Below the pieces are notes generated by a model. That model was not told the DNA's origin and did no database searches. It saw only the letters and a program-made list of their open reading frames with translations. From positions 1 through 20,186 of the IMG/VR virus record IMGVR_UViG_3300042695_000731: a stretch of 20,186 nucleotides of DNA. One strand, written 5' to 3'. Shown one piece after another: positions 12,684 through 20,186 of the stretch (position 1 is its first letter; each line of letters opens with the position of its first letter). The DNA is from a virus. Position numbers and translations under genes: made by a program.

Positions 12684-13760
12684 TCAAGCCTTTTGCGTAC
12701 GCAGGTCACGGTCGCAATAAATCGGCATGGCTTTCGTCACCTCGTGCCGCCCGTGGTCAATGACGATGCACGCCTGGCACGGTGGCTCGTACGCTGCCTT
12801 GATCCGTGTGGCGTATGCCGAGTGACCGATCACGCTGCCGTTGGCAACGTAGCGACCGGCACGCAACCACTGGAACTGGTGCCAGTGCCCGAAGCAGGTG
12901 AGGTCTGCACGCTTCACAGCGTCCCACGCTGCGATAGCTTTGTTGGTCGGGATCGTGATGCCGCCGATGCCGCCGCCGTACTTGATGGCGTGGCCGTGGT
13001 GGAATCGGACGAGGAAGCCATCAAGGTCAACGTAATTGAGGTAGCCGGTGCCGACTTGCCACTGCACGTTCTTTCGCTTCTCGCTGCTGGCAAGCGTGAG
13101 GTATAGGTGCTGCTCGAACGAGTGTTCCATCTCAGTGCCGATGCGTAGCTTTTCGGTGCTTCGCCCGTGGTTGCCGCTGTTGGTGGCGACGACAACAGAC
13201 TTTGCACTATCAGCCACGGCGTCAATGAACGCCCGCAGCCTTTCACCGATCCACCGGGTTGCCGCCAGCGGTGCAAGCTGTGCAAGTTCAGCGGTGTCGT
13301 CATGGATGTGACCACTCAGAAAGTCCCCTCCAAGCCAGATCACGACACGGTCAATCTTCGCCAACTGGCGTTCGTGCTCAAGCAGCCGGAAGAATCGCTC
13401 GTGGAGTTCGTTCAAGCGGAGTTGACATACGTCAAGCGAGTAGTCGTTGAGCCCGTTGACCGTCTCTGGATCGACACGCTCTTCGCAATGGATGTCCGAC
13501 AGCAGCACGACCATCGTTGCGGCGTGCTTCGGTCCTTTGACAGACTTGGGCAATGACGGCTTCGCAGCCTCAATGCCGTGCAACTGCACCAGGGCGTCTC
13601 CACGCTCTCTCTCACGGTCAATCTGAGCCAGCGCCGCCTTATACCTATTTCGGTACGTCGCCAGTTCTGACCGCAGCCGTGCGAGTTCAGCGTCAGCGGC
13701 AAGTTGCTGCGAATGACTCACGTCTGCTGCGACATCGTCCGTCAGGCTTTTTCGAGCCAT
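12684..13760 (-). CDS. Calcineurin-like metallophosphoesterase
   Basis: This 358-residue enzyme has an N-terminal coiled-coil-like region (about 15-60) and a metallophosphoesterase domain. The domain carries all five blocks: D89-x-H91 in LLSDIHCE, GGD at 144-146, GNH at 196-198, a HHGH at 254-257 and GHWH at 291-294. These residues bind two metal ions and catalyse hydrolysis of phosphoesters. The substrate may be DNA, as in phage SbcD-like relatives, or a small molecule. The ATG at 13760 follows AGGGGGTGA and overlaps the upstream gene by 19 bases. Its location among virion genes is common for phage metallophosphoesterases with accessory roles. Confidence 0.9.
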   Translation of the reverse strand: MARKSLTDDVAADVSHSQQLAADAELARLRSELATYRNRYKAALAQIDRERERGDALVQLHGIEAAKPSLPKSVKGPKHAATMVVLLSDIHCEERVDPETVNGLNDYSLDVCQLRLNELHERFFRLLEHERQLAKIDRVVIWLGGDFLSGHIHDDTAELAQLAPLAATRWIGERLRAFIDAVADSAKSVVVATNSGNHGRSTEKLRIGTEMEHSFEQHLYLTLASSEKRKNVQWQVGTGYLNYVDLDGFLVRFHHGHAIKYGGGIGGITIPTNKAIAAWDAVKRADLTCFGHWHQFQWLRAGRYVANGSVIGHSAYATRIKAAYEPPCQACIVIDHGRHEVTKAMPIYCDRDLRTQKA

Positions 13761-14005
13761 GTAATCACCCCCTGTGGGCCAACGTCAGAGATGCCACGAG
13801 CACGCATGTTCTCGGATAGAGACCTAGCCAGCGTCTTCTTTCGCGTGCCTAGTTCGCCGGCCTGCCACGCCGCTTTGATGGCGTTCAGTTCGTCGTGATG
13901 CTCAGTGGCAACGCGCTCCCACCAGTTGACCGGCCCGTGGCGATAATCAGCCACTGCCTTTCGCACGTCGTCGAGCAGGCTGCCGCTTTGGTTTTTCGTC
14001 TTCAC
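13742..14005 (-). CDS. Small phage protein, possibly DNA-binding
   Basis: This 87-residue protein from the GTG at 14005 is helical, with LLDDVRKAVADYRHGPVNWWERV, then LNAIKAAWQAGELGTRKKTLARSL split by short turns, and an end with GPQGVITWLEKA. The GTG is chosen because AAGGAG sits 7 bases upstream. The frame extends to 14062 without any such site. I recall similar short proteins next to phage metallophosphoesterases but no function. It overlaps the small gene ending at 13947 by 59 bases and the metallophosphoesterase start by 19. It may bind DNA through its C-terminal helices, which is an inference. Confidence 0.7.
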   Translation of the reverse strand: MKTKNQSGSLLDDVRKAVADYRHGPVNWWERVATEHHDELNAIKAAWQAGELGTRKKTLARSLSENMRARGISDVGPQGVITWLEKA

Positions 14006-14141
14006 GCTCGGGCTCCTTCCCTTTGAGATGAATCCACCCGTCATCGTCTGGGATGCCGCCACCAGCGTGCTCCTCGTCGTCGTCCAACTCGGGCGGCAGG
14101 ATCACCGCCTCGGGCTTCGGCTGTGGCTTGGTGCGTCCCAT
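13947..14141 (-). CDS. Small acidic-basic protein, uncertain
   Basis: The 64 residues begin MGRTKPQPKPEAVILPPELDDDEE, continue with GGGIPDDDGWIHLKG and end in a strongly basic tail (KPKRQPARRRAKGSG). The composition is low-complexity and charged, probably disordered. There is no good ribosome site before the ATG at 14141, and the last 59 bases overlap the next gene. The unbiased Trp/Ile core and position between two clear genes favour a real small phage gene, but it could be spurious. Confidence 0.5.
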   Translation of the reverse strand: MGRTKPQPKPEAVILPPELDDDEEHAGGGIPDDDGWIHLKGKEPEREDEKPKRQPARRRAKGSG

Positions 14142-14162
14142 GCCACTAGGGTGGCAGCACTG

Positions 14163-14591
14163 TCAAGCGTTCCGGCGTGCGTTGCTGATAGCCCGCCGCA
14201 CGAGCATCCGCCCCGCAAGGTCGAGGAACGGCAGGCCGCGAGCCTCGGCCTGCTCGCGCAGCCAGCCCACGATGGTGTCTATGTTGGCTTCGCACCAGCC
14301 GGGCGTCTCCTGCTCTCGGCGGTCCATCTCGGCGGCGCGAGCGTTGCAGGCACAGTCGGGCGTGGCGGTGATGCCGACACGGGCGAGGAGTTTTTTTAGC
14401 TCGGTGCCGGGGCCGTGGGTGGGTGGGGCTGGCGGTTCGGGCAGCCGCGACACTCGCGGATAGAACTCGCTGTCTGTGTCAATCGTCCACTCGTCGCCGT
14501 CCTGCGCGACGACACACGGCAGCACCTCGTCAAGCGTGTAGCCGCGCTCGACGCAACGGGCCTCAAGGTTGGAGCGGTGGCAGGTAATCAT
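14163..14591 (-). CDS. Conserved small phage protein (CHRSNLEARC type)
   Basis: This 142-residue protein has the N-terminal signature CHRSNLEARCVERGYTLDEV, then PCVVAQDGDEWTIDTD. After a Pro-rich spacer come PGTELKKLLARVGI, a CAC pair (80, 82) and a Cys at 100 in GWCEANIDTIVGWLR, followed by helices. I recognise this family from phages and prophages, often in planctomycetes, beside tail genes. Its function is unknown to me. The conserved CxC and C residues suggest a small metal site. The ATG overlaps the upstream stop as ATGA (14588-14591). It ends about 20 bases before the next gene. Confidence 0.8.
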   Translation of the reverse strand: MITCHRSNLEARCVERGYTLDEVLPCVVAQDGDEWTIDTDSEFYPRVSRLPEPPAPPTHGPGTELKKLLARVGITATPDCACNARAAEMDRREQETPGWCEANIDTIVGWLREQAEARGLPFLDLAGRMLVRRAISNARRNA

Positions 14592-15247
14592 GGGAGTGGG
14601 TTTGCGGCGATTGCTTGAATTGAAACCACGTCTTCGTCAGCAAGGTCGGCAGACAAGTCGCTTGCAATTGATTCACCGCGACAGAAACGAATATCAGCAT
14701 CGCTTACGAAACGCTGCCAAATGCTATAGGTCGCAAGGTTTGCGCCTGACACGTTGTGCAGAACGATGATTTCAAATCGCGGAGCAGACTGTGGCCCAGT
14801 TGTGAACACAAGCTGCGACGTTGCAGAGAAAGTCGATCCTGGCAGCATCGCGGCGGGCGTTGGTATTGTTGCGGTCCACCTAGAGCAGGATTCTTTGTAG
14901 AGCGTGTATGTTTGTGTCTTGTTGGTCTGGTCTGGCCAGCCTCGGTAATACACGCCGGTGCCAAGGTTTTGGGTTGTTCCGCTAATGGTTGCAGACACAG
15001 CAGTTGCCGAGAGAGTTGTCCCGTCGCTGCAATAACACAAGCAAGGATTCGGCGTACACACCGTCCCCACGCCCTTGAACACCTTCCCCGTCCCTTGGCA
15101 CTGACACGCTGGCTTGACCGTGCATGTCGTGCCCTCGCAGCACGCGCCTTCGCGGCAGGCTTCGTTGCACTCGGCTTCGGTCTTGTGGGACGCTCGGCCT
15201 GTGGTCGTGACGCCGATAGGCAGGTTTGTGGATTGGTAGCAAGTCAT
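14588..15247 (-). CDS. Cys-rich phage virion-associated protein
   Basis: This 219-residue protein has twelve Cys in its first 73 residues (3, 27, 31, 36, 37, 42, 48, 50, 64, 69, 71, 73), around a repeated EACREGACCEGTTC/CQCQGTGK theme. A beta-rich C-terminal domain of about 140 residues follows, with Thr/Ser-rich strands. The N-terminal part could form a disulfide- or metal-stabilised knot. The C-terminal part looks like a receptor-facing or fibre domain. It overlaps its neighbours by ATGA on both sides, so it belongs to the tail operon. I recall similar N-termini in planctomycete phage proteins, but the role is inferred from position. Confidence 0.8.
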   Translation of the reverse strand: MTCYQSTNLPIGVTTTGRASHKTEAECNEACREGACCEGTTCTVKPACQCQGTGKVFKGVGTVCTPNPCLCYCSDGTTLSATAVSATISGTTQNLGTGVYYRGWPDQTNKTQTYTLYKESCSRWTATIPTPAAMLPGSTFSATSQLVFTTGPQSAPRFEIIVLHNVSGANLATYSIWQRFVSDADIRFCRGESIASDLSADLADEDVVSIQAIAANPLP

Positions 15248-15921
15248 GATTGCGTCACACTCAGGCCGAGAGTTGCCATAAAGCTGCCTTCCTCTCGCAC
15301 AATCACCCTTGATCCAGAACTTGTCGAGACTGGCATCGGCGGGAAAACGGCTTGGAACGTCCGCGTATTGCTAACGCTCAGCAGTGACGAGCACTGGCCG
15401 ATGGTGCCACTGAGGGATTGCGAGCCTTGCGGTCCAGAGCTATTTGGATAGCCTGCTGCCCTGTCTGGAAGCCCTCGGCATTCCATCTGCGAAAGCTCTT
15501 TGTATTCCTCAGTCGTAAACGAGCCGTACGACAGCAGGCTGTAGCGAAACTCAATCGACCATTGAGTGTTATCAGCCCTAAAAGTAATGTCACCGACGCA
15601 CGTTGAGTGCGGAGTGGGCGAAAAGGTTTTTGTCCATGTCGATCCGCCTGGCTGTTTGGTAAGCGAGTGGGTTCCTGCATAGGCTGAACCAAGGAACCCG
15701 ACAGACACGAAGTCATAAAGAGTCCCAAACGTCGGCGATTCAAACTGCCCGCGAGTCCATCGCAGGTAGTCGCTGGCAGTGATTGTTACCACAACGCCAG
15801 TGATGGAATCAGCAACGCACGCGGGGCTGAAGCAGCAATACCACCCACCGCAGCACTCGCAGTTCTCTGCGAGCTTGCCGTCCTTGACGATCAGCGATCC
15901 GTTTTGGGTGGCGAGTGTCAT
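15244..15921 (-). CDS. Cys-rich phage virion-associated protein
   Basis: The 225 residues open with ATQNGSLIVKDGKLAENC and a Cys cluster (21, 23, 24, 29, 30, 35) in CECCGGWYCC. A beta-rich body follows with VVVTITASDYLRW, then WSIEFRYSLLSYGSF and VSNTRTFQAVFPPMP. The G-x-x-IV-x-DGKLA head next to a Cys cluster is shared, as far as I recall, by proteins in other planctomycete phages. It overlaps both neighbours by 4 bases. It is probably a tail-tip or fibre component, and no enzymatic motif is visible. Confidence 0.8.
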   Translation of the reverse strand: MTLATQNGSLIVKDGKLAENCECCGGWYCCFSPACVADSITGVVVTITASDYLRWTRGQFESPTFGTLYDFVSVGFLGSAYAGTHSLTKQPGGSTWTKTFSPTPHSTCVGDITFRADNTQWSIEFRYSLLSYGSFTTEEYKELSQMECRGLPDRAAGYPNSSGPQGSQSLSGTIGQCSSLLSVSNTRTFQAVFPPMPVSTSSGSRVIVREEGSFMATLGLSVTQS

Positions 15922-16742
15922 GTGCAGGCCGTGGTATCAATCCACGTCAATCCGCCATTGGCGGCGTGCGTGAGCACTTGCTGCTTGGACGCCGAGTAGC
16001 CTGTCATGCTGTGCCAATCCCAGCCGACTAGCACCCACTCATCAGCAACATAAGCGATGAGGCAAGCAGTCCCAGAGAGCGTGGCGATGTAGTTCTTCGC
16101 TGTGTATGTCGTGCCAGACACCACTGCATCCGTGACGGTTGTCGTGCTGCCTTTCGTCCACGTCCCTGAGAACGTGCCACGCTTGATGCCCTGAGAGCCG
16201 CCGCCTGCTAGCCGCACGAGTGCCCACTTGCCGCTTCCCGTGCCGCTGTCCTTCCAGAGAATCAGCCCCTCGCCCGTCGTGCCGGTTTTCAGTTCTGCCG
16301 CCGACGCCTTGCACGCAACGAACTTGTCGTCAGCACTCGTCACTTCCACCTTGCACTGCACGACGCCACCCACCGCCACTCTGCCAACAGCGTTCGCCGC
16401 AATCGGCTCGACAGCCACGCACCAGGCCGTCGTGCTCGCAGACGGCGCGTCACCCGTCAGTACGGGCATTTCCTCGAATGACGCTGTGGCACCGCCTGCC
16501 GACGACGTAGGCGTGATTGCCACGCCAGTAATCGCCAGCACGCCCCAGCGTGCGACGGTCACAGACGGACGGCAGTACGCCCATGTGTACGGCTTCAGCA
16601 CAGGCGAGCCAGGGACGCCTTCTGTGCCGGGATTGGCACCGAGCACCAAGTCAGCGGCGTCCTGCGCCCGATTCCACGCCCGGGCACTGATCGCACCGCG
16701 TAGCGGCTGGCCGGGCTCGATGCGTCCGTCTGGACGTGGCAT
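15918..16742 (-). CDS. Putative tail or virion structural protein
   Basis: This 274-residue protein has an N-terminal helix (RGAISARAWNRAQDAADLVLG) and a long beta-rich body. In order the body carries VTVARWGVLAITGVAI, AVGRVAVGGVVQCKVEV, GLILWKDSGTGSGKWALVRLAGG and a C-terminal Gly/Thr-rich region with GTFSGTWTKGSTTTVTD. The many short strands suit a fibre or spike. No chaperone or enzyme motif is seen. Its ATG overlaps the upstream TAA by one base (TAATG), and its stop overlaps the next ATG by 4 bases. The role is inferred from tail position. Confidence 0.75.
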   Translation of the reverse strand: MPRPDGRIEPGQPLRGAISARAWNRAQDAADLVLGANPGTEGVPGSPVLKPYTWAYCRPSVTVARWGVLAITGVAITPTSSAGGATASFEEMPVLTGDAPSASTTAWCVAVEPIAANAVGRVAVGGVVQCKVEVTSADDKFVACKASAAELKTGTTGEGLILWKDSGTGSGKWALVRLAGGGSQGIKRGTFSGTWTKGSTTTVTDAVVSGTTYTAKNYIATLSGTACLIAYVADEWVLVGWDWHSMTGYSASKQQVLTHAANGGLTWIDTTACT

Positions 16743-17611
16743 TAGACGTACCCCGTGCCTATGCCAAGCAGAGAGAAGTCTGAGTCTTTGTAGACCTTGT
16801 TGACGTAGACAGCCTTGGGCTTTTTCAGCAGGTTATAGCCAGACACGTCATCCTCGTACCGAACCCAGAGGTATTCGTGCCCCTTCTTGTCAACGAATAT
16901 GGGGCCTAGTTGCTGTCCGGTGACGTTCTTTGACGCCACGAAGCGGTACGAGAGCGACCACGGACCCTTGCCCTTTTGGTCGTCCCACTCCTGCGATCCG
17001 CTGCACCCAAGGAACAGCACTTCGCCCGCCTCAAATCCACGGAAGGCTGCGTTGTTCGTTGTCCCTGAGGCACCTGCAATCCCTCGCACGTACGCAGCCG
17101 TGATGTACGCATTCGGCACGTCATACTGCTCTTGCCACTGAAGCTGAGGCACCACGACGTCAACGCCGTTGACGCCGTTTGAATCAACGCCGATTGCGTT
17201 GTATTGCGATGGTGGAGTCTGGCCGAGTATGCCAAATGCAGACTCAGCGTATGCCTGAGTCATGTGCTGCGTCCCACCCGTCGTATCGAACGACCGGGCA
17301 CGCTTCATCGGGTCAGGCGTTGCAGGCTCTGCCCCCGCCTTCTCGTAGTTGATCGTGACTTGCCAGGCGTTATCGCCCAAGAAGGAGATCGAGTAGCTCT
17401 CGGCCCACAGCTGGGCATCAGCGACGCCGGGATACTGCCAGCCATAGCCAACGGTGCTGATCTGCTGGTTGACGGCAGCGTGGACCTCAAGGTCGTTGGC
17501 AGTGCCAAAGAGCTTGTAGCTCTTCGTCATCGTGCTGGCAGCCTTTCGGCCACGACGCACAATCGTTGCTTGGCGCGAGTCGCCGTCTTCAACCCAAACG
17601 AGTCCTGACAT
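16742..17611 (-). CDS. Putative minor tail protein following the tape measure
   Basis: The 289 residues start MSGLVWVEDGDSRQATI and contain a beta-rich region (DLEVHAAVNQQI, AQLWAESYSISFLGDNAWQV), a middle with QYNAIGVDSNGVNGVDVVVP, and a C-terminal part with KGPWSLSYRFVASKN and FVDKKGHEYLWVRYED. The pattern recalls proteins encoded right after the tape measure in siphophages with a distal-tail-like role, but I cannot name the family. Its ATG overlaps the tape measure TAA by one base, the same TAATG junction as the following gene. It is translationally coupled and so probably made in step with the tail. Confidence 0.75.
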   Translation of the reverse strand: MSGLVWVEDGDSRQATIVRRGRKAASTMTKSYKLFGTANDLEVHAAVNQQISTVGYGWQYPGVADAQLWAESYSISFLGDNAWQVTINYEKAGAEPATPDPMKRARSFDTTGGTQHMTQAYAESAFGILGQTPPSQYNAIGVDSNGVNGVDVVVPQLQWQEQYDVPNAYITAAYVRGIAGASGTTNNAAFRGFEAGEVLFLGCSGSQEWDDQKGKGPWSLSYRFVASKNVTGQQLGPIFVDKKGHEYLWVRYEDDVSGYNLLKKPKAVYVNKVYKDSDFSLLGIGTGYV

Positions 17612-20186
17612 TACGCTGCTACTCCTGCTTGTCCCTGCTGCACAAGCTGACCGACACCCTTGGCAGTGTCTTCCGCAGCCTTCGCCGTGCGTTCAGCAAG
17701 CGACGAGCCAAAGCCCATGCCGCCGAGATTCACGCTAGAGAACGTGCCAGCGACTTCGCTCTTGCTCATCGCGGAGTCAGCACCAGCGGCACCAGCACCA
17801 GCCGTCGCAGCCTTCTCGGAAGATGACGATGCCGCACTTGCGACGTTGACGCGAGAGAAGGCAGCGTAGTATGCGTCGAGCAGTTTCGACTCCATCTCAC
17901 TGCCCACGTTGCCACGCTCAATCAGTGCGTCCATGCTCGCGCCGATGTTCGAGATTTCATCCAGCGACGATGCAGAGCCGAGGGCGCTCAGGAGTTCAGC
18001 AGCGCTAGCAGCGTCTTTCCTGCGTTCACTTGCGCCGGTCGTGGCGTCGGACAACTTGCCCTCTGCCGCCTGCGTCGCAGCCCGGCGGTCCTCTGCCCGT
18101 TGCTGGTTTGCAACCTGCCTGCCGTCCTTCGTCGCCTGGGCGTCGTCCTTGATGGCTTGCTCTCTGTCCTTGCGTTCCTGCTCTGCCTGTGCGTTCTCTT
18201 CTGCCGCCTTGTCTGTGCGGCTCTCAATGCCTGGACGCTCCTGCCGTCGCTGCTCTGCACGGGCAGCGTTCTCGTCCCTGATTGCAGCGACACGCTCTTC
18301 CGTGTCCTTCGCACCCGTGATGAATCCCTGCACCCGAGTCCATGCGATTTGGATGCCAGCCACGAGGTTGTCAAACGTCGCCATCACGCCGTTTGCGATG
18401 TTGTCGAAGAAGCCCATGATGAAGGCTCCCATCGTGTTAAGCAGCGCCGCCGAGTCTGTGTAAATCTTGTCCCACGCGATGTAGATGCCCGAGCCGATAT
18501 CCGTGAAGACGTCCTGAAACGCTGCCACCCACGGATCAACGTAGGACATCAACGCTTCGGCGCCACGCAGCCAGCCAGCGACAAGCCCAGCCCAGAGAAT
18601 GTCCATCGCACCGGACAAGTCGCCGGCAGCGACTGCTTCATAGACGCCGTTGAAGGTGGCCGTGGCTGTGGCGGCGAGGTCGCCCAAGACGACGATGCCG
18701 TCAGAGACGGCAGTCGAGAAACCGCCAGCGATAGCACCACCAGCCTCGGTCACGTAGCCCGCCAGCCCAGCGAAGGCACCGGCGATCTGCGGGCCGAACT
18801 GCTTGACGGCGACGCCGACGCCTACAGCGGCAGCAGACAAAAGCAGAAGCGGTGCCAGAGGTGCGAGCCACGCAGCCGCTACCGCAGCAGCAGACGCCAC
18901 AGAGCCAGCCACAGCCATTGCAGTGGCGGCGAGGTATGTGCCGATGCCAGCGACGGCAGAGCCGACGAATGCCGCCACGCCACGAGCAGCCGAGCCGAGC
19001 CACGCCGCTGACATCGCAGCGGTTGACGCAATCGTCTTGCCGACAGCACCCGTGAGATTGGCGGCGTACTGTGCCATCCGTGCTGACGCACCCGTTGCCC
19101 ACCACACGAAAGACTTGTAGGTGAGCGTCAGCCCGCCGACGATGTCGCCGACGAAGCGAGCCATGCCGGAACCAGACACGGCAAACATCGCACCACGCAG
19201 AGCACTCGACGCCATCACGACGCCGTTGAGTCCTCGAATCGTTGCAGAAAAGAATCCAGCGCCAGCAGCGATTCCGCGATTGAATCCCGTGAAGAACACC
19301 GGGAACATTGCCGCAGCAGCAGCCGAGGCGGCACCGCTCATCCGCACAAAGCCGGCTGCACTCGATGCGGCGAAGCCTGCCAACGCCGTGGTAGACGACG
19401 CCGCAAAGCCAGCCATCGCACTGCCAGCAGTTGCAGCGAACGATAGGACGGACGCTGACGCTCCCAGCATCGACGAGCCGATTGAGTTTGCGAGCTTAAG
19501 CGTTGCAGGCATCGCCACCAGCGCAAAGCTCTGGCCGACTTTGGAGGCTGCGCCGATCAGCATCGTCAGAGGCGACAGAGCGAACGCTGCCGCCTTGCCG
19601 ATTCCAGCCAGGCCAAACGACGTCACTTGTAGCGAGATGCCAAGCCCGACCATCGCACTGCCGACCGCGACCGCAGCAACAGCGAACTTCGCAAACGCCG
19701 CGACGGCTTCCTTGTTGTCAGTCGCCAGCTTCGTCAGCCCGTCGATGAATCCCGTGATGAACGGCAACGCACCCGCGAGAGCCGGCGCCACGGCATCCGT
19801 GATGGCAATCGCCATACGCTGCATTGCCGCCAGCACGCTACCAAACGAGCCAGCCAGGCCCGACATCACCAACTTGTACTTCTCGCCCACTGGCAGGGCG
19901 GATGCCATCGCTTCACGCATCTTGGTGAATCCATCCACGCCTTCAGAGGCGAGAATCGACGCGGCGCGAATGGCATCGGCACCGAAGATGCGGCGGAAGA
20001 TGTCATCCTTCGCCGTCTGGTCAAGCCCGCCCATTGCCTGCGTGAGCGTGCCGATGATATCCACCATCGGCTTCATCTGCCCGTCAGCACCACGGAACGA
20101 GGCGACAGAAAGCCCGAGTTGGTCAAGAGCACCCACGGCATCGTCAGCCGGTGCCATCAGCCGCATCAGCATCGTCTTGACGCTGG
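17611..20186 (-). CDS. Phage tail tape measure protein, 5' end beyond the window
   Basis: About 857 C-terminal residues are present, and the frame stays open through the right edge (SVKT precedes the first internal ATG at 20172). The start of the visible part is the TP901-type domain: MLMRLMAPADDAVGALDQLGLSV, then DIFRRIFGADAIRAASIL. A very hydrophobic Ala/Gly-rich region of several hundred residues follows, with many membrane-like helices. Then comes a charged coiled-coil region (EQRRQERPG, AEQERKDREQAIKDDAQ) and a Ser/Ala-rich end. Tape measure proteins set tail length and pass into the host envelope during DNA entry. This implies a long-tailed (siphovirus- or myovirus-like) particle. Confidence 0.92.
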   Translation of the reverse strand, partial: SVKTMLMRLMAPADDAVGALDQLGLSVASFRGADGQMKPMVDIIGTLTQAMGGLDQTAKDDIFRRIFGADAIRAASILASEGVDGFTKMREAMASALPVGEKYKLVMSGLAGSFGSVLAAMQRMAIAITDAVAPALAGALPFITGFIDGLTKLATDNKEAVAAFAKFAVAAVAVGSAMVGLGISLQVTSFGLAGIGKAAAFALSPLTMLIGAASKVGQSFALVAMPATLKLANSIGSSMLGASASVLSFAATAGSAMAGFAASSTTALAGFAASSAAGFVRMSGAASAAAAAMFPVFFTGFNRGIAAGAGFFSATIRGLNGVVMASSALRGAMFAVSGSGMARFVGDIVGGLTLTYKSFVWWATGASARMAQYAANLTGAVGKTIASTAAMSAAWLGSAARGVAAFVGSAVAGIGTYLAATAMAVAGSVASAAAVAAAWLAPLAPLLLLSAAAVGVGVAVKQFGPQIAGAFAGLAGYVTEAGGAIAGGFSTAVSDGIVVLGDLAATATATFNGVYEAVAAGDLSGAMDILWAGLVAGWLRGAEALMSYVDPWVAAFQDVFTDIGSGIYIAWDKIYTDSAALLNTMGAFIMGFFDNIANGVMATFDNLVAGIQIAWTRVQGFITGAKDTEERVAAIRDENAARAEQRRQERPGIESRTDKAAEENAQAEQERKDREQAIKDDAQATKDGRQVANQQRAEDRRAATQAAEGKLSDATTGASERRKDAASAAELLSALGSASSLDEISNIGASMDALIERGNVGSEMESKLLDAYYAAFSRVNVASAASSSSEKAATAGAGAAGADSAMSKSEVAGTFSSVNLGGMGFGSSLAERTAKAAEDTAKGVGQLVQQGQAGVAA

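Noticed and set aside
12156-13106. A 316-codon plus-strand open frame
   Set aside because: It is antisense to the metallophosphoesterase and the DUF6378-like gene, and no protein family features are visible.
15365-15380. A CTAACG half site near 15371
   Set aside because: It lacks the second arm and lies inside a tail gene, so it is not counted as an operator.
1-20186. CRISPR arrays, tRNA genes or insertion sequences
   Set aside because: I saw no regularly spaced repeats, no tRNA-like clover pattern and no transposase. The only recombinase is the integrase.

Overview
The window looks like part of a temperate phage or prophage of a GC-rich bacterium. A planctomycete host is my best guess. It rests on remembered resemblance of several structural and accessory proteins (a CHRSN-type small protein, Cys-rich virion proteins, a phage-encoded papain-like peptidase) to planctomycete phage or prophage proteins, and on Shine-Dalgarno sites of the GAAAGGA/GGAG type. 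Nothing in the window proves the host. No rRNA, tRNA, CRISPR array or insertion sequence was seen.

Layout. Positions 1-6422 (minus strand) hold the early and regulatory half. In transcription order these are an excisionase/MerR-type HTH protein, three small early proteins, a Sak4-like RecA-fold ATPase, a DUF669-like protein with an SSB-type acidic tail, a small unknown, a SNF2-type helicase, an orphan DNA methyltransferase, a winged-helix protein, an HNH protein and a truncated conserved phage protein. Positions 6423-6624 are a regulatory intergenic region. Positions 6625-8193 (plus strand) hold a tyrosine integrase and two small proteins. From 8279 to the right edge everything is on the minus strand. 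In transcription order this run is a tape measure protein (open at its 5' end), two tail or virion proteins, two Cys-rich proteins, a small Cys protein, three small or accessory genes including a metallophosphoesterase, a DUF6378-like protein, then six membrane-anchored or membrane proteins in a row that include a papain-family peptidase and a GlsB/YeaQ-type protein, and two small terminal proteins. There is no gene-free stretch over 300 bases. The longest gap is the integrase upstream region (about 200 bases).

How it works together. The right block reads as tail assembly followed by envelope and lysis-type functions. The left block reads as replication, recombination and DNA modification. 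Between them sits what looks like the lysogeny switch. Four copies of a 16-bp palindrome, consensus CTAACG-N4-CGTTAG, occur only in the control region. Three of them lie at the same place in three sigma70-like promoters, filling the spacer and overlapping the -10 box by three bases. One of these promoters would start the HTH gene at about its own ATG, giving a leaderless, autoregulated message. This regulon is the most interesting thing I found. The second is the row of six membrane-associated genes around a membrane-anchored cysteine peptidase, with no recognisable peptidoglycan hydrolase in the window.
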